Origin: Rhodovulum sp.
Lineage (GTDB): Bacteria > Pseudomonadota > Alphaproteobacteria > Rhodobacterales > Rhodobacteraceae
DNA: 50,712 nt
NCBI GenBank assembly: GCA_020637615.1
Contig: JACKKC010000020.1
Location: forward strand, 1 to 50,712
Direction of reading: 5' to 3'
The notes below the pieces were generated by a model. The model had not been told where the DNA came from. It saw only the letters and a program-made list of their open reading frames with translations, and ran no database searches. Made by a program: the position numbers and the translations under genes. Of the stretch, positions 6,936 through 16,468 are shown one piece after another. Every line of letters starts with the position of its first letter. Within the stretch, counting starts at the first letter, position 1.

Positions 6936-9900
6936 TCATACGATGACATTCCCCGGGTCGATCTCGAAAAGCCGGCCGTCTTTGACGTGGCTGTCCCCGA
7001 AGTCGGCAACGTAGATATGAGTCTCGCCGCTGCCGTCACTCGCCGGGGCCAACTCAATATCCTTGACCGTCGCGTCATAGCCGCTGATCGGGTTCGAATC
7101 GTTTGCGAGCACAGCGATGACGTCGACAATGTTTCCGTTCCGATCGACTTTCCAAATATTCTCGCTGAAGCCCCCCCCGACATAGAAGACGTCTTCACCT
7201 GGGTCGTAGGCCAGTGCTTCGGGGTCCGAGATCTGGCTTGGCATGACGACCGTGGAAAACACCTGCGTTCCCGTGTAGTTGGTTTCCACGATCTTGTGAT
7301 CGGTCTCGCCGCTTACAACGAACAAGCGGCCGGTGGCCGAATTGACGGCGACATCCTCGGGATCGATACAGCCGATGGCAAGTGTGTCCACTGTCCAGAG
7401 GACGGTTGTGGGGGCGTCAGGATCGACGACGAAGACCTTGCGGAGATCGTCGTCGGAGATGAACAGCAGGTCCTGCACGGGATCCAGCGCGAGCCCCGTC
7501 GGCTCGGTGGTGAAGTTCATCGGGTTGTAGCTCTCGACGAGCGCTCCCGCGTGCGTGAACTTGAAGATATCACTGTTGATGAAATGCGGTTCCTCGTCGA
7601 TCTCGGCGTCGGACAGGAAGAAATGCGCGGTACGGGGGTCGAAGGCGATTCCGGACGGATCCGGGATGCCGATGCTGGCCAGGTTATGCTGAGCAACGAC
7701 CGTCGGGTTGCCGCCGCCAGGGGCAGCCAAACCTTCGACATAGTAGCTGTCGATGAGATTGCCATCGATCGACCAGAACTCGAAGCTGACCCCGGTCTCG
7801 CTGGCCTGCACGATCATCGTGCCGTAGTTGCCGTTGTACCGCACCTGGCTTCCGGCGACGGGGCTTCCAAACTCGTATATCCCGTTTCCGCCGACGCCCG
7901 TGGTGAAATAGGGCAGGGTATCGCCGTCACCGTTGTCGTCGCGGAGGATTCGTTCGTAGACGTGCTCGTGGCCGGCAAGCACGGCTGTTGCACCCCAGGC
8001 CTCGAACGGCCACCGCATGCTTGTGGTCGGCCCATGCTGGGTGCCTGAATTGTACGCAGGGTGATGGAAGTACACGATTTTGTGAGCTGCAGTCGAACTT
8101 GCCAATGCATCTTGGAGCCATTGGGCCTGCGTGGAGGTGCTCGATCTGCCGTCCGGTTCTTCTGGGTTGCTGTTGAGTACGAAGAAGTGAACCGGACCGA
8201 TCACATAGTCGTAGTAGCGCTCGTTCCCAGGGAGCGTGAAATAGTCAAAATACCGATTTGGATCACCGTCCTCGTATTCGTGGTTGCCGATTGACGGATA
8301 GAATCTATCAACTGTGCTACCGGATCCGAATGATCCGGAGTAACTCCCAATATAATCACTATAATGTCTTCCGATTTGACTGTCGACGGACTCGTTAGGA
8401 TCATAGATGTTGTCGCCCGTTGTGATGATGAAGTCGACATTCATGGACTTGACAAGATTGGCGACATCCTCGGTCCCGTCACCGTCGGGCCAGTCCCCAA
8501 AGGCCGCAAAGCGCACCTCGGCGACGTCGGCCACGGCGACTGAAACATTGCGGGTGACGCTGAGGCCGCCAAGGTCGGTTGCCGTGACCTGGAGCGCGAT
8601 TTGCGGTTCGCGCTCGAAATCCAGGCGGATTCCGTCCTTGAGCTTGAGTATGTCACCCAGGACCTCAAAGCGATCGTCACTCACGGTGAATGTGTGCGTG
8701 TCGAACCCGTTTGGATCCGTCGCGTCGAGTGTGCCGGCAACAGCTCCCGCCTTGTTCTCGAGGAAGGGCGCGCCTTGGAGCAGTGTCACGTCGGTGGGCT
8801 GAGCGTTGACGCCGACGGCAACGGTCACCGTTCCCACGGAACTGTCTCCATCCTGGTCCGTGATGGTGTAGGTGAAGGTGTCGATGCCGGTGAAGCCGGG
8901 TGCCGGGGTGTAGGTGAAGGTGCCGTTGCCGCCCATGGCGACGCTGCCGCCCTGGGTGCCGGTGGCGTCGAAGCCGGTGATCGTCGTCGGGGTGTCGCCG
9001 AGGTCGTCGTTGGCGAGCACGTTGCCGGTGGTGACCGGGCTTCCGGGAAGCGTCGAAACTCCGTCGTTGACCGCGTCGGGGGCGCGGTCGATGGCGATGG
9101 TGGCGGTGGCGGTATTGGAGACGGCGAGCCCGTCGCTCACCGTGACCTGCACCAGCCGGCTGGCCGGGGCGGGGGTCTCGCTGGAATTCGCGAAGCGGAT
9201 CTGCTGGAGCGCGAGCGCGTAATCGGCCGGGCTGGCCGAGCCGGTGAGCACCACGCTGCTCGCCGTCGTGGCGCCGGCATTGACGCTGATGCCGGAGGGC
9301 AGGCCGGCGGTGTTCACCGTCAGCGCATCGCCCGCGCCGGGGTTGCCGAGGGTCGCCGTGGCACCGGCGAGCGTGGCGCTGTCGGCATCGGTGATGACGG
9401 CCAGCCCTGCGATCGCCACCGCGGCGCCGTTCTCGTGGAAGGTGGTGGCATAGCCCGCCCCGGCGGCGCCGCCGTCGAGGTCGAGCACCGGCGCCGCGCC
9501 GGCGGCGGCGGTGGTGTATTCGATGTGCAGCAGCGGCGCGCCGGCGGCATCGCCCTCGAAGGCCTCGGCGGTGCGCGTCCCGGAGCCGGTGATGACGAAG
9601 GCCATGTCGTTGAGCGCCGCCCAGCCCTGGCGGGCGACGATCTCCTGCACGATCGCGGTCAGGTCGGGGGTCCGCTGCGCCGCGCCGGCGGCGCCGACGG
9701 TGGTCCAGCCCGCGGGCGCCCAGGCGGTGGAGGCCCCCGTGGTGGCGCGCGAGGTCACGTTCGCCTGGCCGCTGAAGGCCGCGGCATCGTCGCTGGCCTC
9801 GCCGCGGATCAGCAGCGAGGCCGCGCCGGTGCTGACCTCGTCGGTCTGGAACTGGATGTAGGCGGCGGTGATCACCGCGCCGGCGGGGATGTCGATCCCG

Positions 9901-12900
9901 GTGAAGCGCAGCCCCACGGTCTGCACGGCGCTGCCGTCGGTCACCAGCTCGAGATCGCTGCTGCCGGCGGCCACCGAACTGCCCGTCTGCTCGACATCGT
10001 CCGCACCGGCCGCGATCCGCTTCTCGAAGACCATGGACTGGGGCGGCGTTTCCGTCACCGCCACGGCGACGGTGGCCGTCGAGGTGTCGCCGTCCTGGTC
10101 GGTGACGGTGTAGGTGAAGGTGTCGGTGCCGGTGAAGCCGGGCGCCGGGGTGTAGGTGAAGGTGCCGTTGCCGCCCATGGCGACGCTGCCGCCCTGGGTG
10201 CCGGTGGCGTCGAAGCCGGTGATCGTCGTCGGGGTGTCGCCGAGGTCGTCGTTGGCGAGCACGTTGCCGGTGGTGACGGCGACGCCGGGGCTGGTCGCGG
10301 CCGCGTCGTTGACCGCATCGGGGGCGCGGTCGATGGCGATGGTGGCGGTGGCGGTATTGGAGACGGCGAGCCCGTCGCTCACCGTGACCTGCACCAGCCG
10401 GCTGGCCGGGGCGGGGGTCTCGCTGGAATTCGCGAAGCGGATCTGCTGGAGCGCGAGCGCGTAATCGGCCGGGCTGGCCGAGCCGGTGAGCACCACGCTG
10501 CTCGCCGTCGTGGCGCCGGCATTGACGCTGATGCCGGAGGGCAGGCCGGCGGTGTTCACCGTCAGCGCATCGCCCGCGCCGGGGTTGCCGAGGGTCGCCG
10601 TGGCACCGGCGAGCGTGGCGCTGTCGGCATCGGTGATGACGGCCAGCCCTGCGATCGCCACCGCGGCGCCGTTCTCGTGGAAGGTGGTGGCATAGCCCGC
10701 CCCGGCGGCGCCGCCGTCGAGGTCGAGCACCGGCGCCGCGCCGGCGGCGGCGGTGGTGTATTCGATGTGCAGCAGCGGCGCGCCGGCGGCATCGCCCTCG
10801 AAGGCCTCGGCGGTGCGCGTCCCGGAGCCGGTGATGACGAAGGCCATGTCGTTGAGCGCCGCCCAGCCCTGGCGGGCGACGATCTCCTGCACGATCGCGG
10901 TCAGGTCGGGGGTCCGCTGCGCCGCGCCGGCGGCGCCGACGGTGGTCCAGCCCGCGGGCGCCCAGGCGGTGGAGGCCCCCGTGGTGGCGCGCGAGGTCAC
11001 GTTCGCCTGGCCGCTGAAGGCCGCGGCATCGTCGCTGGCCTCGCCGCGGATCAGCAGCGAGGCCGCGCCGGTGCTGACCTCGTCGGTCTGGAACTGGATG
11101 TAGGCGGCGGTGATCACCGCGCCGGCGGGGATGTCGATCCCGGTGAAGCGCAGCCCCACGGTCTGCACGGCGCTGCCGTCGGTCACCAGCTCGAGATCGC
11201 TGCTGCCGGCGGCCACCGAACTGCCCGTCTGCTCGACATCGTCCGCACCGGCCGCGATCCGCTTCTCGAAGACCATGGACTGGGGCGGCGTTTCCGTCAC
11301 CGCCACGGCGACGGTGGCCGTCGAGGTGTCGCCGTCCTGGTCGGTGACGGTGTAGGTGAAGGTGTCGGTGCCGGTGAAGCCGGGCGCCGGGGTGTAGGTG
11401 AAGGTGCCGTTGCCGCCCATGGCGACGCTGCCGCCCTGGGTGCCGGTGGCGTCGAAGCCGGTGATCGTCGTCGGGGTGTCGCCGAGGTCGTCGTTGGCGA
11501 GCACGTTGCCGGTGGTGACGGCGACGCCGGGGCTGGTCGCGGCCGCGTCGTTGACCGCATCGGGGGCGCGGTCGATGGCGATGGTGGCGGTGGCGGTATT
11601 GGAGACGGCGAGCCCGTCGCTCACCGTGACCTGCACCAGCCGGCTGGCCGGGGCGGGGGTCTCGCTGGAATTCGCGAAGCGGATCTGCTGGAGCGCGAGC
11701 GCGTAATCGGCCGGGCTGGCCGAGCCGGTGAGCACCACGCTGCTCGCCGTCGTGGCGCCGGCATTGACGCTGATGCCGGAGGGCAGGCCGGCGGTGTTCA
11801 CCGTCAGCGCATCGCCCGCGCCGGGGTTGCCGAGGGTCGCCGTGGCACCGGCGAGCGTGGCGCTGTCGGCATCGGTGATGACGGCCAGCCCTGCGATCGC
11901 CACCGCGGCGCCGTTCTCGTGGAAGGTGGTGGCATAGCCCGCCCCGGCGGCGCCGCCGTCGAGGTCGAGCACCGGCGCCGCGCCGGCGGCGGCGGTGGTG
12001 TATTCGATGTGCAGCAGCGGCGCGCCGGCGGCATCGCCCTCGAAGGCCTCGGCGGTGCGCGTCCCGGAGCCGGTGATGACGAAGGCCATGTCGTTGAGCG
12101 CCGCCCAGCCCTGGCGGGCGACGATCTCCTGCACGATCGCGGTCAGGTCGGGGGTCCGCTGCGCCGCGCCGGCGGCGCCGACGGTGGTCCAGCCCGCGGG
12201 CGCCCAGGCGGTGGAGGCCCCCGTGGTGGCGCGCGAGGTCACGTTCGCCTGGCCGCTGAAGGCCGCGGCATCGTCGCTGGCCTCGCCGCGGATCAGCAGC
12301 GAGGCCGCGCCGGTGCTGACCTCGTCGGTCTGGAACTGGATGTAGGCGGCGGTGATCACCGCGCCGGCGGGGATGTCGATCCCGGTGAAGCGCAGCCCCA
12401 CGGTCTGCACGGCGCTGCCGTCGGTCACCAGCTCGAGATCGCTGCTGCCGGCGGCCACCGAACTGCCCGTCTGCTCGACATCGTCCGCACCGGCCGCGAT
12501 CCGCTTCTCGAAGACCATGGACTGGGGCGGCGTTTCCGTCACCGCCACGGCGACGGTGGCCGTCGAGGTGTCGCCGTCCTGGTCGGTGACGGTGTAGGTG
12601 AAGGTGTCGGTGCCGGTGAAGCCGGGCGCCGGGGTGTAGGTGAAGGTGCCGTTGCCGCCCATGGCGACGCTGCCGCCCTGGGTGCCGGTGGCGTCGAAGC
12701 CGGTGATCGTCGTCGGGGTGTCGCCGAGGTCGTCGTTGGCGAGCACGTTGCCGGTGGTGACGGCGACGCCGGGGCTGGTCGCGGCCGCGTCGTTGACCGC
12801 ATCGGGGGCGCGGTCGATGGCGATGGTGGCGGTGGCGGTATTGGAGACGGCGAGCCCGTCGCTCACCGTGACCTGCACCAGCCGGCTGGCCGGGGCGGGG

Positions 12901-13763
12901 GTCTCGCTGGAATTCGCGAAGCGGATCTGCTGGAGCGCGAGCGCGTAATCGGCCGGGCTGGCCGAGCCGGTGAGCACCACGCTGCTCGCCGTCGTGGCGC
13001 CGGCATTGACGCTGATGCCGGAGGGCAGGCCGGCGGTGTTCACCGTCAGCGCATCGCCCGCGCCGGGGTTGCCGAGGGTCGCCGTGGCACCGGCGAGCGT
13101 GGCGCTGTCGGCATCGGTGATGACGGCCAGCCCTGCGATCGCCACCGCGGCGCCGTTCTCGTGGAAGGTGGTGGCATAGCCCGCCCCGGCGGCGCCGCCG
13201 TCGAGGTCGAGCACCGGCGCCGCGCCGGCGGCGGCGGTGGTGTATTCGATGTGCAGCAGCGGCGCGCCGGCGGCATCGCCCTCGAAGGCCTCGGCGGTGC
13301 GCGTCCCGGAGCCGGTGATGACGAAGGCCATGTCGTTGAGCGCCGCCCAGCCCTGGCGGGCGACGATCTCCTGCACGATCGCGGTCAGGTCGGGGGTCCG
13401 CTGCGCCGCGCCGGCGGCGCCGACGGTGGTCCAGCCCGCGGGCGCCCAGGCGGTGGAGGCCCCCGTGGTGGCGCGCGAGGTCACGTTCGCCTGGCCGCTG
13501 AAGGCCGCGGCATCGTCGCTGGCCTCGCCGCGGATCAGCAGCGAGGCCGCGCCGGTGCTGACCTCGTCGGTCTGGAACTGGATGTAGGCGGCGGTGATCA
13601 CCGCGCCGGCGGGGATGTCGATCCCGGTGAAGCGCAGCCCCACGGTCTGCACGGCGCTGCCGTCGGTCACCAGCTCGAGATCGCTGCTGCCGGCGGCCAC
13701 CGAACTGCCCGTCTGCTCGACATCGTCCGCACCAGCCGTGATCCGCTTCTCAAAGACCGCCAT
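6936..13763 (-). CDS. Giant repeat protein with phosphoesterase domain and beta-propeller-like C-terminus
   Basis: 2275 codons from ATG 13763, chosen over ATG 13775 because GGAGG lies five bases upstream. Residues 2-1657 are four 414-residue units. Each unit has a beta-sandwich starting VFEKRI, a VCBS/cadherin-like segment and an Ig-like segment containing GNGTFTYTPAPGFTG. A cadherin-like domain follows (about 1658-1748). A metallophosphoesterase domain (about 1750-2010) has GDW (D1757), GDNIYD (D1784), GNHE (N1827, H1828), HHP (H1900, H1901) and GHEH (H1932, H1934), the five-block order of purple-acid-phosphatase-like enzymes. Residues about 2015-2275 resemble an NHL/SMP-30-type propeller (IPDPSGIAFDPRT, EPTGLALDP, DPEDVAVNSATGRLFVV). 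There is no N-terminal signal peptide; export, perhaps by a type I system, is inferred. The substrate is unknown. Confidence 0.85.
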   Translation of the reverse strand: MAVFEKRITAGADDVEQTGSSVAAGSSDLELVTDGSAVQTVGLRFTGIDIPAGAVITAAYIQFQTDEVSTGAASLLIRGEASDDAAAFSGQANVTSRATTGASTAWAPAGWTTVGAAGAAQRTPDLTAIVQEIVARQGWAALNDMAFVITGSGTRTAEAFEGDAAGAPLLHIEYTTAAAGAAPVLDLDGGAAGAGYATTFHENGAAVAIAGLAVITDADSATLAGATATLGNPGAGDALTVNTAGLPSGISVNAGATTASSVVLTGSASPADYALALQQIRFANSSETPAPASRLVQVTVSDGLAVSNTATATIAIDRAPDAVNDAAATSPGVAVTTGNVLANDDLGDTPTTITGFDATGTQGGSVAMGGNGTFTYTPAPGFTGTDTFTYTVTDQDGDTSTATVAVAVTETPPQSMVFEKRIAAGADDVEQTGSSVAAGSSDLELVTDGSAVQTVGLRFTGIDIPAGAVITAAYIQFQTDEVSTGAASLLIRGEASDDAAAFSGQANVTSRATTGASTAWAPAGWTTVGAAGAAQRTPDLTAIVQEIVARQGWAALNDMAFVITGSGTRTAEAFEGDAAGAPLLHIEYTTAAAGAAPVLDLDGGAAGAGYATTFHENGAAVAIAGLAVITDADSATLAGATATLGNPGAGDALTVNTAGLPSGISVNAGATTASSVVLTGSASPADYALALQQIRFANSSETPAPASRLVQVTVSDGLAVSNTATATIAIDRAPDAVNDAAATSPGVAVTTGNVLANDDLGDTPTTITGFDATGTQGGSVAMGGNGTFTYTPAPGFTGTDTFTYTVTDQDGDTSTATVAVAVTETPPQSMVFEKRIAAGADDVEQTGSSVAAGSSDLELVTDGSAVQTVGLRFTGIDIPAGAVITAAYIQFQTDEVSTGAASLLIRGEASDDAAAFSGQANVTSRATTGASTAWAPAGWTTVGAAGAAQRTPDLTAIVQEIVARQGWAALNDMAFVITGSGTRTAEAFEGDAAGAPLLHIEYTTAAAGAAPVLDLDGGAAGAGYATTFHENGAAVAIAGLAVITDADSATLAGATATLGNPGAGDALTVNTAGLPSGISVNAGATTASSVVLTGSASPADYALALQQIRFANSSETPAPASRLVQVTVSDGLAVSNTATATIAIDRAPDAVNDAAATSPGVAVTTGNVLANDDLGDTPTTITGFDATGTQGGSVAMGGNGTFTYTPAPGFTGTDTFTYTVTDQDGDTSTATVAVAVTETPPQSMVFEKRIAAGADDVEQTGSSVAAGSSDLELVTDGSAVQTVGLRFTGIDIPAGAVITAAYIQFQTDEVSTGAASLLIRGEASDDAAAFSGQANVTSRATTGASTAWAPAGWTTVGAAGAAQRTPDLTAIVQEIVARQGWAALNDMAFVITGSGTRTAEAFEGDAAGAPLLHIEYTTAAAGAAPVLDLDGGAAGAGYATTFHENGAAVAIAGLAVITDADSATLAGATATLGNPGAGDALTVNTAGLPSGISVNAGATTASSVVLTGSASPADYALALQQIRFANSSETPAPASRLVQVTVSDGLAVSNTATATIAIDRAPDAVNDGVSTLPGSPVTTGNVLANDDLGDTPTTITGFDATGTQGGSVAMGGNGTFTYTPAPGFTGIDTFTYTITDQDGDSSVGTVTVAVGVNAQPTDVTLLQGAPFLENKAGAVAGTLDATDPNGFDTHTFTVSDDRFEVLGDILKLKDGIRLDFEREPQIALQVTATDLGGLSVTRNVSVAVADVAEVRFAAFGDWPDGDGTEDVANLVKSMNVDFIITTGDNIYDPNESVDSQIGRHYSDYIGSYSGSFGSGSTVDRFYPSIGNHEYEDGDPNRYFDYFTLPGNERYYDYVIGPVHFFVLNSNPEEPDGRSSTSTQAQWLQDALASSTAAHKIVYFHHPAYNSGTQHGPTTSMRWPFEAWGATAVLAGHEHVYERILRDDNGDGDTLPYFTTGVGGNGIYEFGSPVAGSQVRYNGNYGTMIVQASETGVSFEFWSIDGNLIDSYYVEGLAAPGGGNPTVVAQHNLASIGIPDPSGIAFDPRTAHFFLSDAEIDEEPHFINSDIFKFTHAGALVESYNPMNFTTEPTGLALDPVQDLLFISDDDLRKVFVVDPDAPTTVLWTVDTLAIGCIDPEDVAVNSATGRLFVVSGETDHKIVETNYTGTQVFSTVVMPSQISDPEALAYDPGEDVFYVGGGFSENIWKVDRNGNIVDVIAVLANDSNPISGYDATVKDIELAPASDGSGETHIYVADFGDSHVKDGRLFEIDPGNVIV
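8793..13760 (-). repeat. Four near-identical 1242-bp coding repeats
   Basis: Units run leftward from 13760, 12518, 11276 and 10034, exactly 1242 bases apart and in frame (414 codons). The middle of every unit appears identical at the base level. Differences cluster at the outer edges: the first unit begins with CAGCCGTGATC where the inner units have CGGCCGCGATC, and the last unit has GVSTLPGSPV and a changed end instead of AAATSPGVAV. This is the pattern of a recently amplified block whose two outermost edges keep older sequence. Confidence 0.95.
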
Positions 13764-14038
13764 TGCAACCTCCATCCCTCACGGTGAGCCGATCTGACAA
13801 ACCGGCGACCAGCACCTTTTTCAGTACGCTCTACCCAAGACCCCATTCCACTTGCTTGGTTATCTGCGCTATGCCGAAGCGATCTTTGGCACGCGCTAAG
13901 TAGTCGCCTGGTCCCGTAGTGGCGCTGTAGAGAGCAGCCGAGAACCTGATCCCAATTCCGGAAGCAGCGCCGATCGGTAATTTTCCGGCTAGTTTGAACC
14001 GCAACGCGTGGAACGAGGATGGGTCGAGAACCCTCAGA

Positions 14039-14401
14039 TCAGCCACCTCGATCGGACAGCCACCTCGCGGCACTCCGAAGAACTGCAGTTCCGGTCAGCC
14101 CCAGCTTCTCCGAATAGAAGCCAAGGCCGCAACCTTTGGCACTGACAACGTAGTTCATGCCTGCCGCGTCACCTCCCGGATACGGTTCTCCGCTGATGAA
14201 ATTGCCCGGATTGTCCACGCGGCAGATTTCGTTTCCTGCTCGACCGGACATCGAGCCCGGTCCAACTCCACTGTTGAGCAGGTCGTCACCGCTTCCCTCG
14301 TCGAGGACGTTGCCATCGCCCCGGGAAAAGAGGCAGTCCCTATCGCGCAGCCAGAAGGTGCGCTTGTCCAAGCCAGCCTCGACAATCTGAGTAATCGGCA
14401 T
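14039..14401 (-). pseudogene. Fragment of an RTX-type calcium-binding protein
   Basis: The frame contains GDGNVLDEGSGDDLLNSG, then AGNEICRVDNPGNFISGEP, GGDAAG and LGFYSEKLGLTGTAV. These follow the order of RTX/hemolysin-type repeats (GGxGxD units, AGNDTYxVDNPGD, TLGxxxExLTLTGTA), but most key Asp and Gly positions are altered and there is no full repeat array. It lies 264 bases upstream of the giant phosphoesterase gene on the same strand. It could be debris of a secreted RTX protein. A further open stretch at 13831-14073 in another frame is not recognised. Confidence 0.4.
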
Positions 14402-14644
14402 TCTGGGGTTCCACCCTCATCACCTGTTTAGACTACAATGAAGGTGGCCCCCTCGCCATAGCCCAACAGTAGTAATGCTGAAGTACTCCGGAAATCGGCT
14501 TCAAGTTTCGGAAGGCTGCCTGAGAATCAGCTGACGGCCTGTCCGAGAAGCACGTAAGAGAGGTGCTCTGCCCCATGAGAACTGGATCGTTTGAAGCTGG
14601 TGTTTTCCGCTAGGTTTCCCCGGTTGGGTGAGGAGCGGAATCGC

Positions 14645-14911
14645 ATGAAGGCATCGAAGTTCACGGAGGCGCAGAAGGCGTTCGTCCTGAAGCGGGGCGA
14701 GGGGGCACGCCGGTGGCCGAGGTCCGCCGGAAGGCTGGCGTCAGCCAGGCGACGTACTTCAACCCGAAGAGACGGTACGGTGGCCTTGCTGCCCGACGAG
14801 ATGCGACAGCTGAAGTCACCCGAGGACGAGAACGCACGGCTGAAGAAGATCGTGGCCGACCCGACGCTGGACCGGGAGATGCTGCAGCATTTGATCTGCC
14901 GAAAGCTCTGA
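14645..14911 (+). pseudogene. IS3-family OrfA, frameshifted
   Basis: ATG 14645 begins MKASKFTEAQKAFVLKRGE. The frame then slips: VAEVRRKAGVSQATYFNPKR (the helix-turn-helix) is read in the next frame from about 14713, and LPDEMRQLKSPEDENARLKK returns in the first frame to end at TGA 14911. At least two compensating indels are needed. The GEGAR stretch shows where the first slip occurred. Confidence 0.75.
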
Positions 14912-15598
14912 GGCCTGCCCGGAAGCGCAAGCTGGTCGACGGGATGCTGGCCGATTGGGGCGTGGCGATCCGCTGGGCCTGCCAGGCGCTGCGGTTCGAC
15001 ACCTCAAGCTACCACCAAAGATCCTACCGCACCGGACAGGCCGGCCTCGAACGAAGGATCAGGGGGATTTGCGAGACGCGGGCAGGCTCGGTTGCCGGCG
15101 TGTGCACGTGCTGCTGCGAAGGGAGGGCTGGCAGCTGAACATCAGGTGGACCCGACGGATTTACAACGAGTTGGGATTGCAGCTCAGGAACAAGCATCCC
15201 AGGTGCCAGGTCAAGACGAAGCTGCGCGAGGATCGTCGGGAGGCGGTGGGGCCGAACCAGGTCCGGGCAGTGGACTTCGTGCTTGCCCTGCTCGCGCCCG
15301 GGAAGAAGCTGCGGATCCTGACGGTCGTCGACACCCGCTTGCGGTACTGTCTTGCGGCCGATCCACGGTTCGCCTGCCGCGGCGAGGACGTCGCGCAGAC
15401 GCTGGAACGGGTATGCCGCCGGGTCGGCTACCTAGGACCGGGTGCCTGAATCTGCGCTGGTTCATGGACCTTGCCGACGCCGGCGAAAGTCTGGAAGCTT
15501 GGCGCAGTGACTGCAACGAAGTCAGACCCCATAGTGCGATCGGATACAGCGCCCCGATCGCACTGCATATTCGTGGCGCAACCAGCCCGTCACCGTGA
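14890..15598 (+). pseudogene. IS3-family OrfB, broken with missing core
   Basis: Pieces in three frames are RPARKRKLVDGMLADWGVAI, then GCRRVHVLLRREGWQLN with RRIYNELGL, then AVDFVLALLAPGKKLRILTV (first catalytic Asp) and CRRVGYLG, and finally AWRSDCNEVRPHSAIGY. The segment that should hold the second Asp and the Glu of the DDE triad, between about 15435 and 15460, is absent. The element has therefore lost several hundred bases internally as well as suffering frameshifts. Confidence 0.75.
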
Positions 15599-15830
15599 TC
15601 AGAGCCGGGAAACTCCGGCCGCCCGCGATCCAAGATTGGGGCTCAGAGCATCGGGTGACGCACTCTCACTCAAATCGAGGGATCAGCTAGGGGGGGAGGT
15701 CTGCAATTGCCGCCGCCGCCCACGCCTGGCGGGGGAAAATCGCGGGTGCGCCGTGTGTCCTCATGAGGACGCGGATCAAGTCGCGGATATTACACGAAAA
15801 AGCTCTGCGATTGGTGCGGGCCGGTGCTTG

Positions 15831-15856
15831 GCCCGGCAGCGGTCCCGCTGCCGGGC
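15831..15856 (-). terminator. Hairpin downstream of ppa
   Basis: GCCCGGCAGCG (15831-15841) and CGCTGCCGGGC (15846-15856) form an 11-base perfect stem with a four-base loop, eight bases after the ppa stop on the minus strand. No T tract follows, so it may act as an RNA 3' stabiliser or a weak terminator. Confidence 0.55.
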
Positions 15857-15863
15857 GCCCGTC

Positions 15864-16400
15864 CTACTTCTTCATTGCCGCGAGCGAGTCGCTGAGGATC
15901 GCTTCGGCCTCGGCTCGGTCGCCCCAGCCGATGACCTTGACCCATTTGCCTTCCTCGAGATCCTTGTAGTGCTCGAAGAAATGCTTGATCCGGTCGCGGG
16001 TCTTCGGCGCGATGTCGTCGAGATCGGTGATATGCGCCTGGAACGGGTCGACCTTGGCGACGGGGACGGCGATCAGCTTGTCGTCCATGCCGCCGTCGTC
16101 CTCCATCTTCAGCACGCCGACCGGCCGGCAGCGGATCACCACGCCGGGCGCGAGCGGGAAGTCGCAGATCACCAGCACGTCCGTCGGATCGCCATCGGCA
16201 TGCAGGGTGTTGGGAACGAAGCCGTAGTTGCAGGGGTAGAACATCGGCGTGTTGACGATGCGGTCGACGAAGACCGCGCCCGAGTCCTTGTCGATCTCGT
16301 ACTTGACCGGGGCGCCGCCCGCGGCGCCGCCGGTGATCTCGATCACGACGTTGATGTCCTGGGGCGGGTTCTTCCCGGCGGGGATCCGGTCGATGTTCAT
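15864..16400 (-). CDS. ppa: Inorganic pyrophosphatase
   Basis: A 178-residue family I soluble pyrophosphatase, hydrolysing pyrophosphate to phosphate and so pulling nucleotide- and amino-acid-activating reactions forward in the cytoplasm. The signature DGDPTDV at 69-75 carries metal-binding aspartates, and MDDKLIAV (105-112) holds further conserved acidic residues. YPCNYGFVPNT (55-65) is typical of bacterial members. Length matches the family. The start has AGGAG eight bases upstream. It is the first core gene after the accessory stretch and is monocistronic by spacing. Confidence 0.97.
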   Translation of the reverse strand: MNIDRIPAGKNPPQDINVVIEITGGAAGGAPVKYEIDKDSGAVFVDRIVNTPMFYPCNYGFVPNTLHADGDPTDVLVICDFPLAPGVVIRCRPVGVLKMEDDGGMDDKLIAVPVAKVDPFQAHITDLDDIAPKTRDRIKHFFEHYKDLEEGKWVKVIGWGDRAEAEAILSDSLAAMKK

Positions 16401-16468
16401 GGCTTGCTCCTGCGCGCACTCGTGTCGAGCGGTCGCCTAGCATGTTCGCAGGCGCAACAAAAGGTCCT

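Larger units (their letters stand above)
14583..15632 (+). mobile_element. Second IS3-family element, decayed and internally deleted
   Basis: Both transposase frames of an IS3-type element lie here in pieces. Weak inverted ends are suggested by TGGATCG at 14583-14589 and its complement near 15626-15632, each followed inward by a GTTTTCC / GTTTCCC motif; the boundaries are approximate. The OrfA and OrfB sequences differ clearly from those of the element at 5591-6861, so this is a separate insertion. It cannot transpose. Confidence 0.7.

Noticed and set aside
7085..7100. GGTTCGAATC in the giant gene as an attachment repeat of tRNA-Asn
   Set aside because: Only ten bases match the T-arm and it lies inside a coding frame; chance is enough.
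8793..13760. Repeat array as CRISPR or rDNA
   Set aside because: Units are 1242 bp, in frame and coding, without spacers.
8601..13787. A 1728-codon open frame on the plus strand opposite the giant protein
   Set aside because: It mirrors the GC-rich repeats, has a low-complexity G/A/R/D composition with no domain, and lacks a ribosome site. The minus frame has recognisable catalytic motifs.
13831..14073. 80-codon minus-strand frame after the RTX fragment
   Set aside because: No family match and no ribosome site; possibly a frameshifted continuation of the RTX remnant but not supportable.
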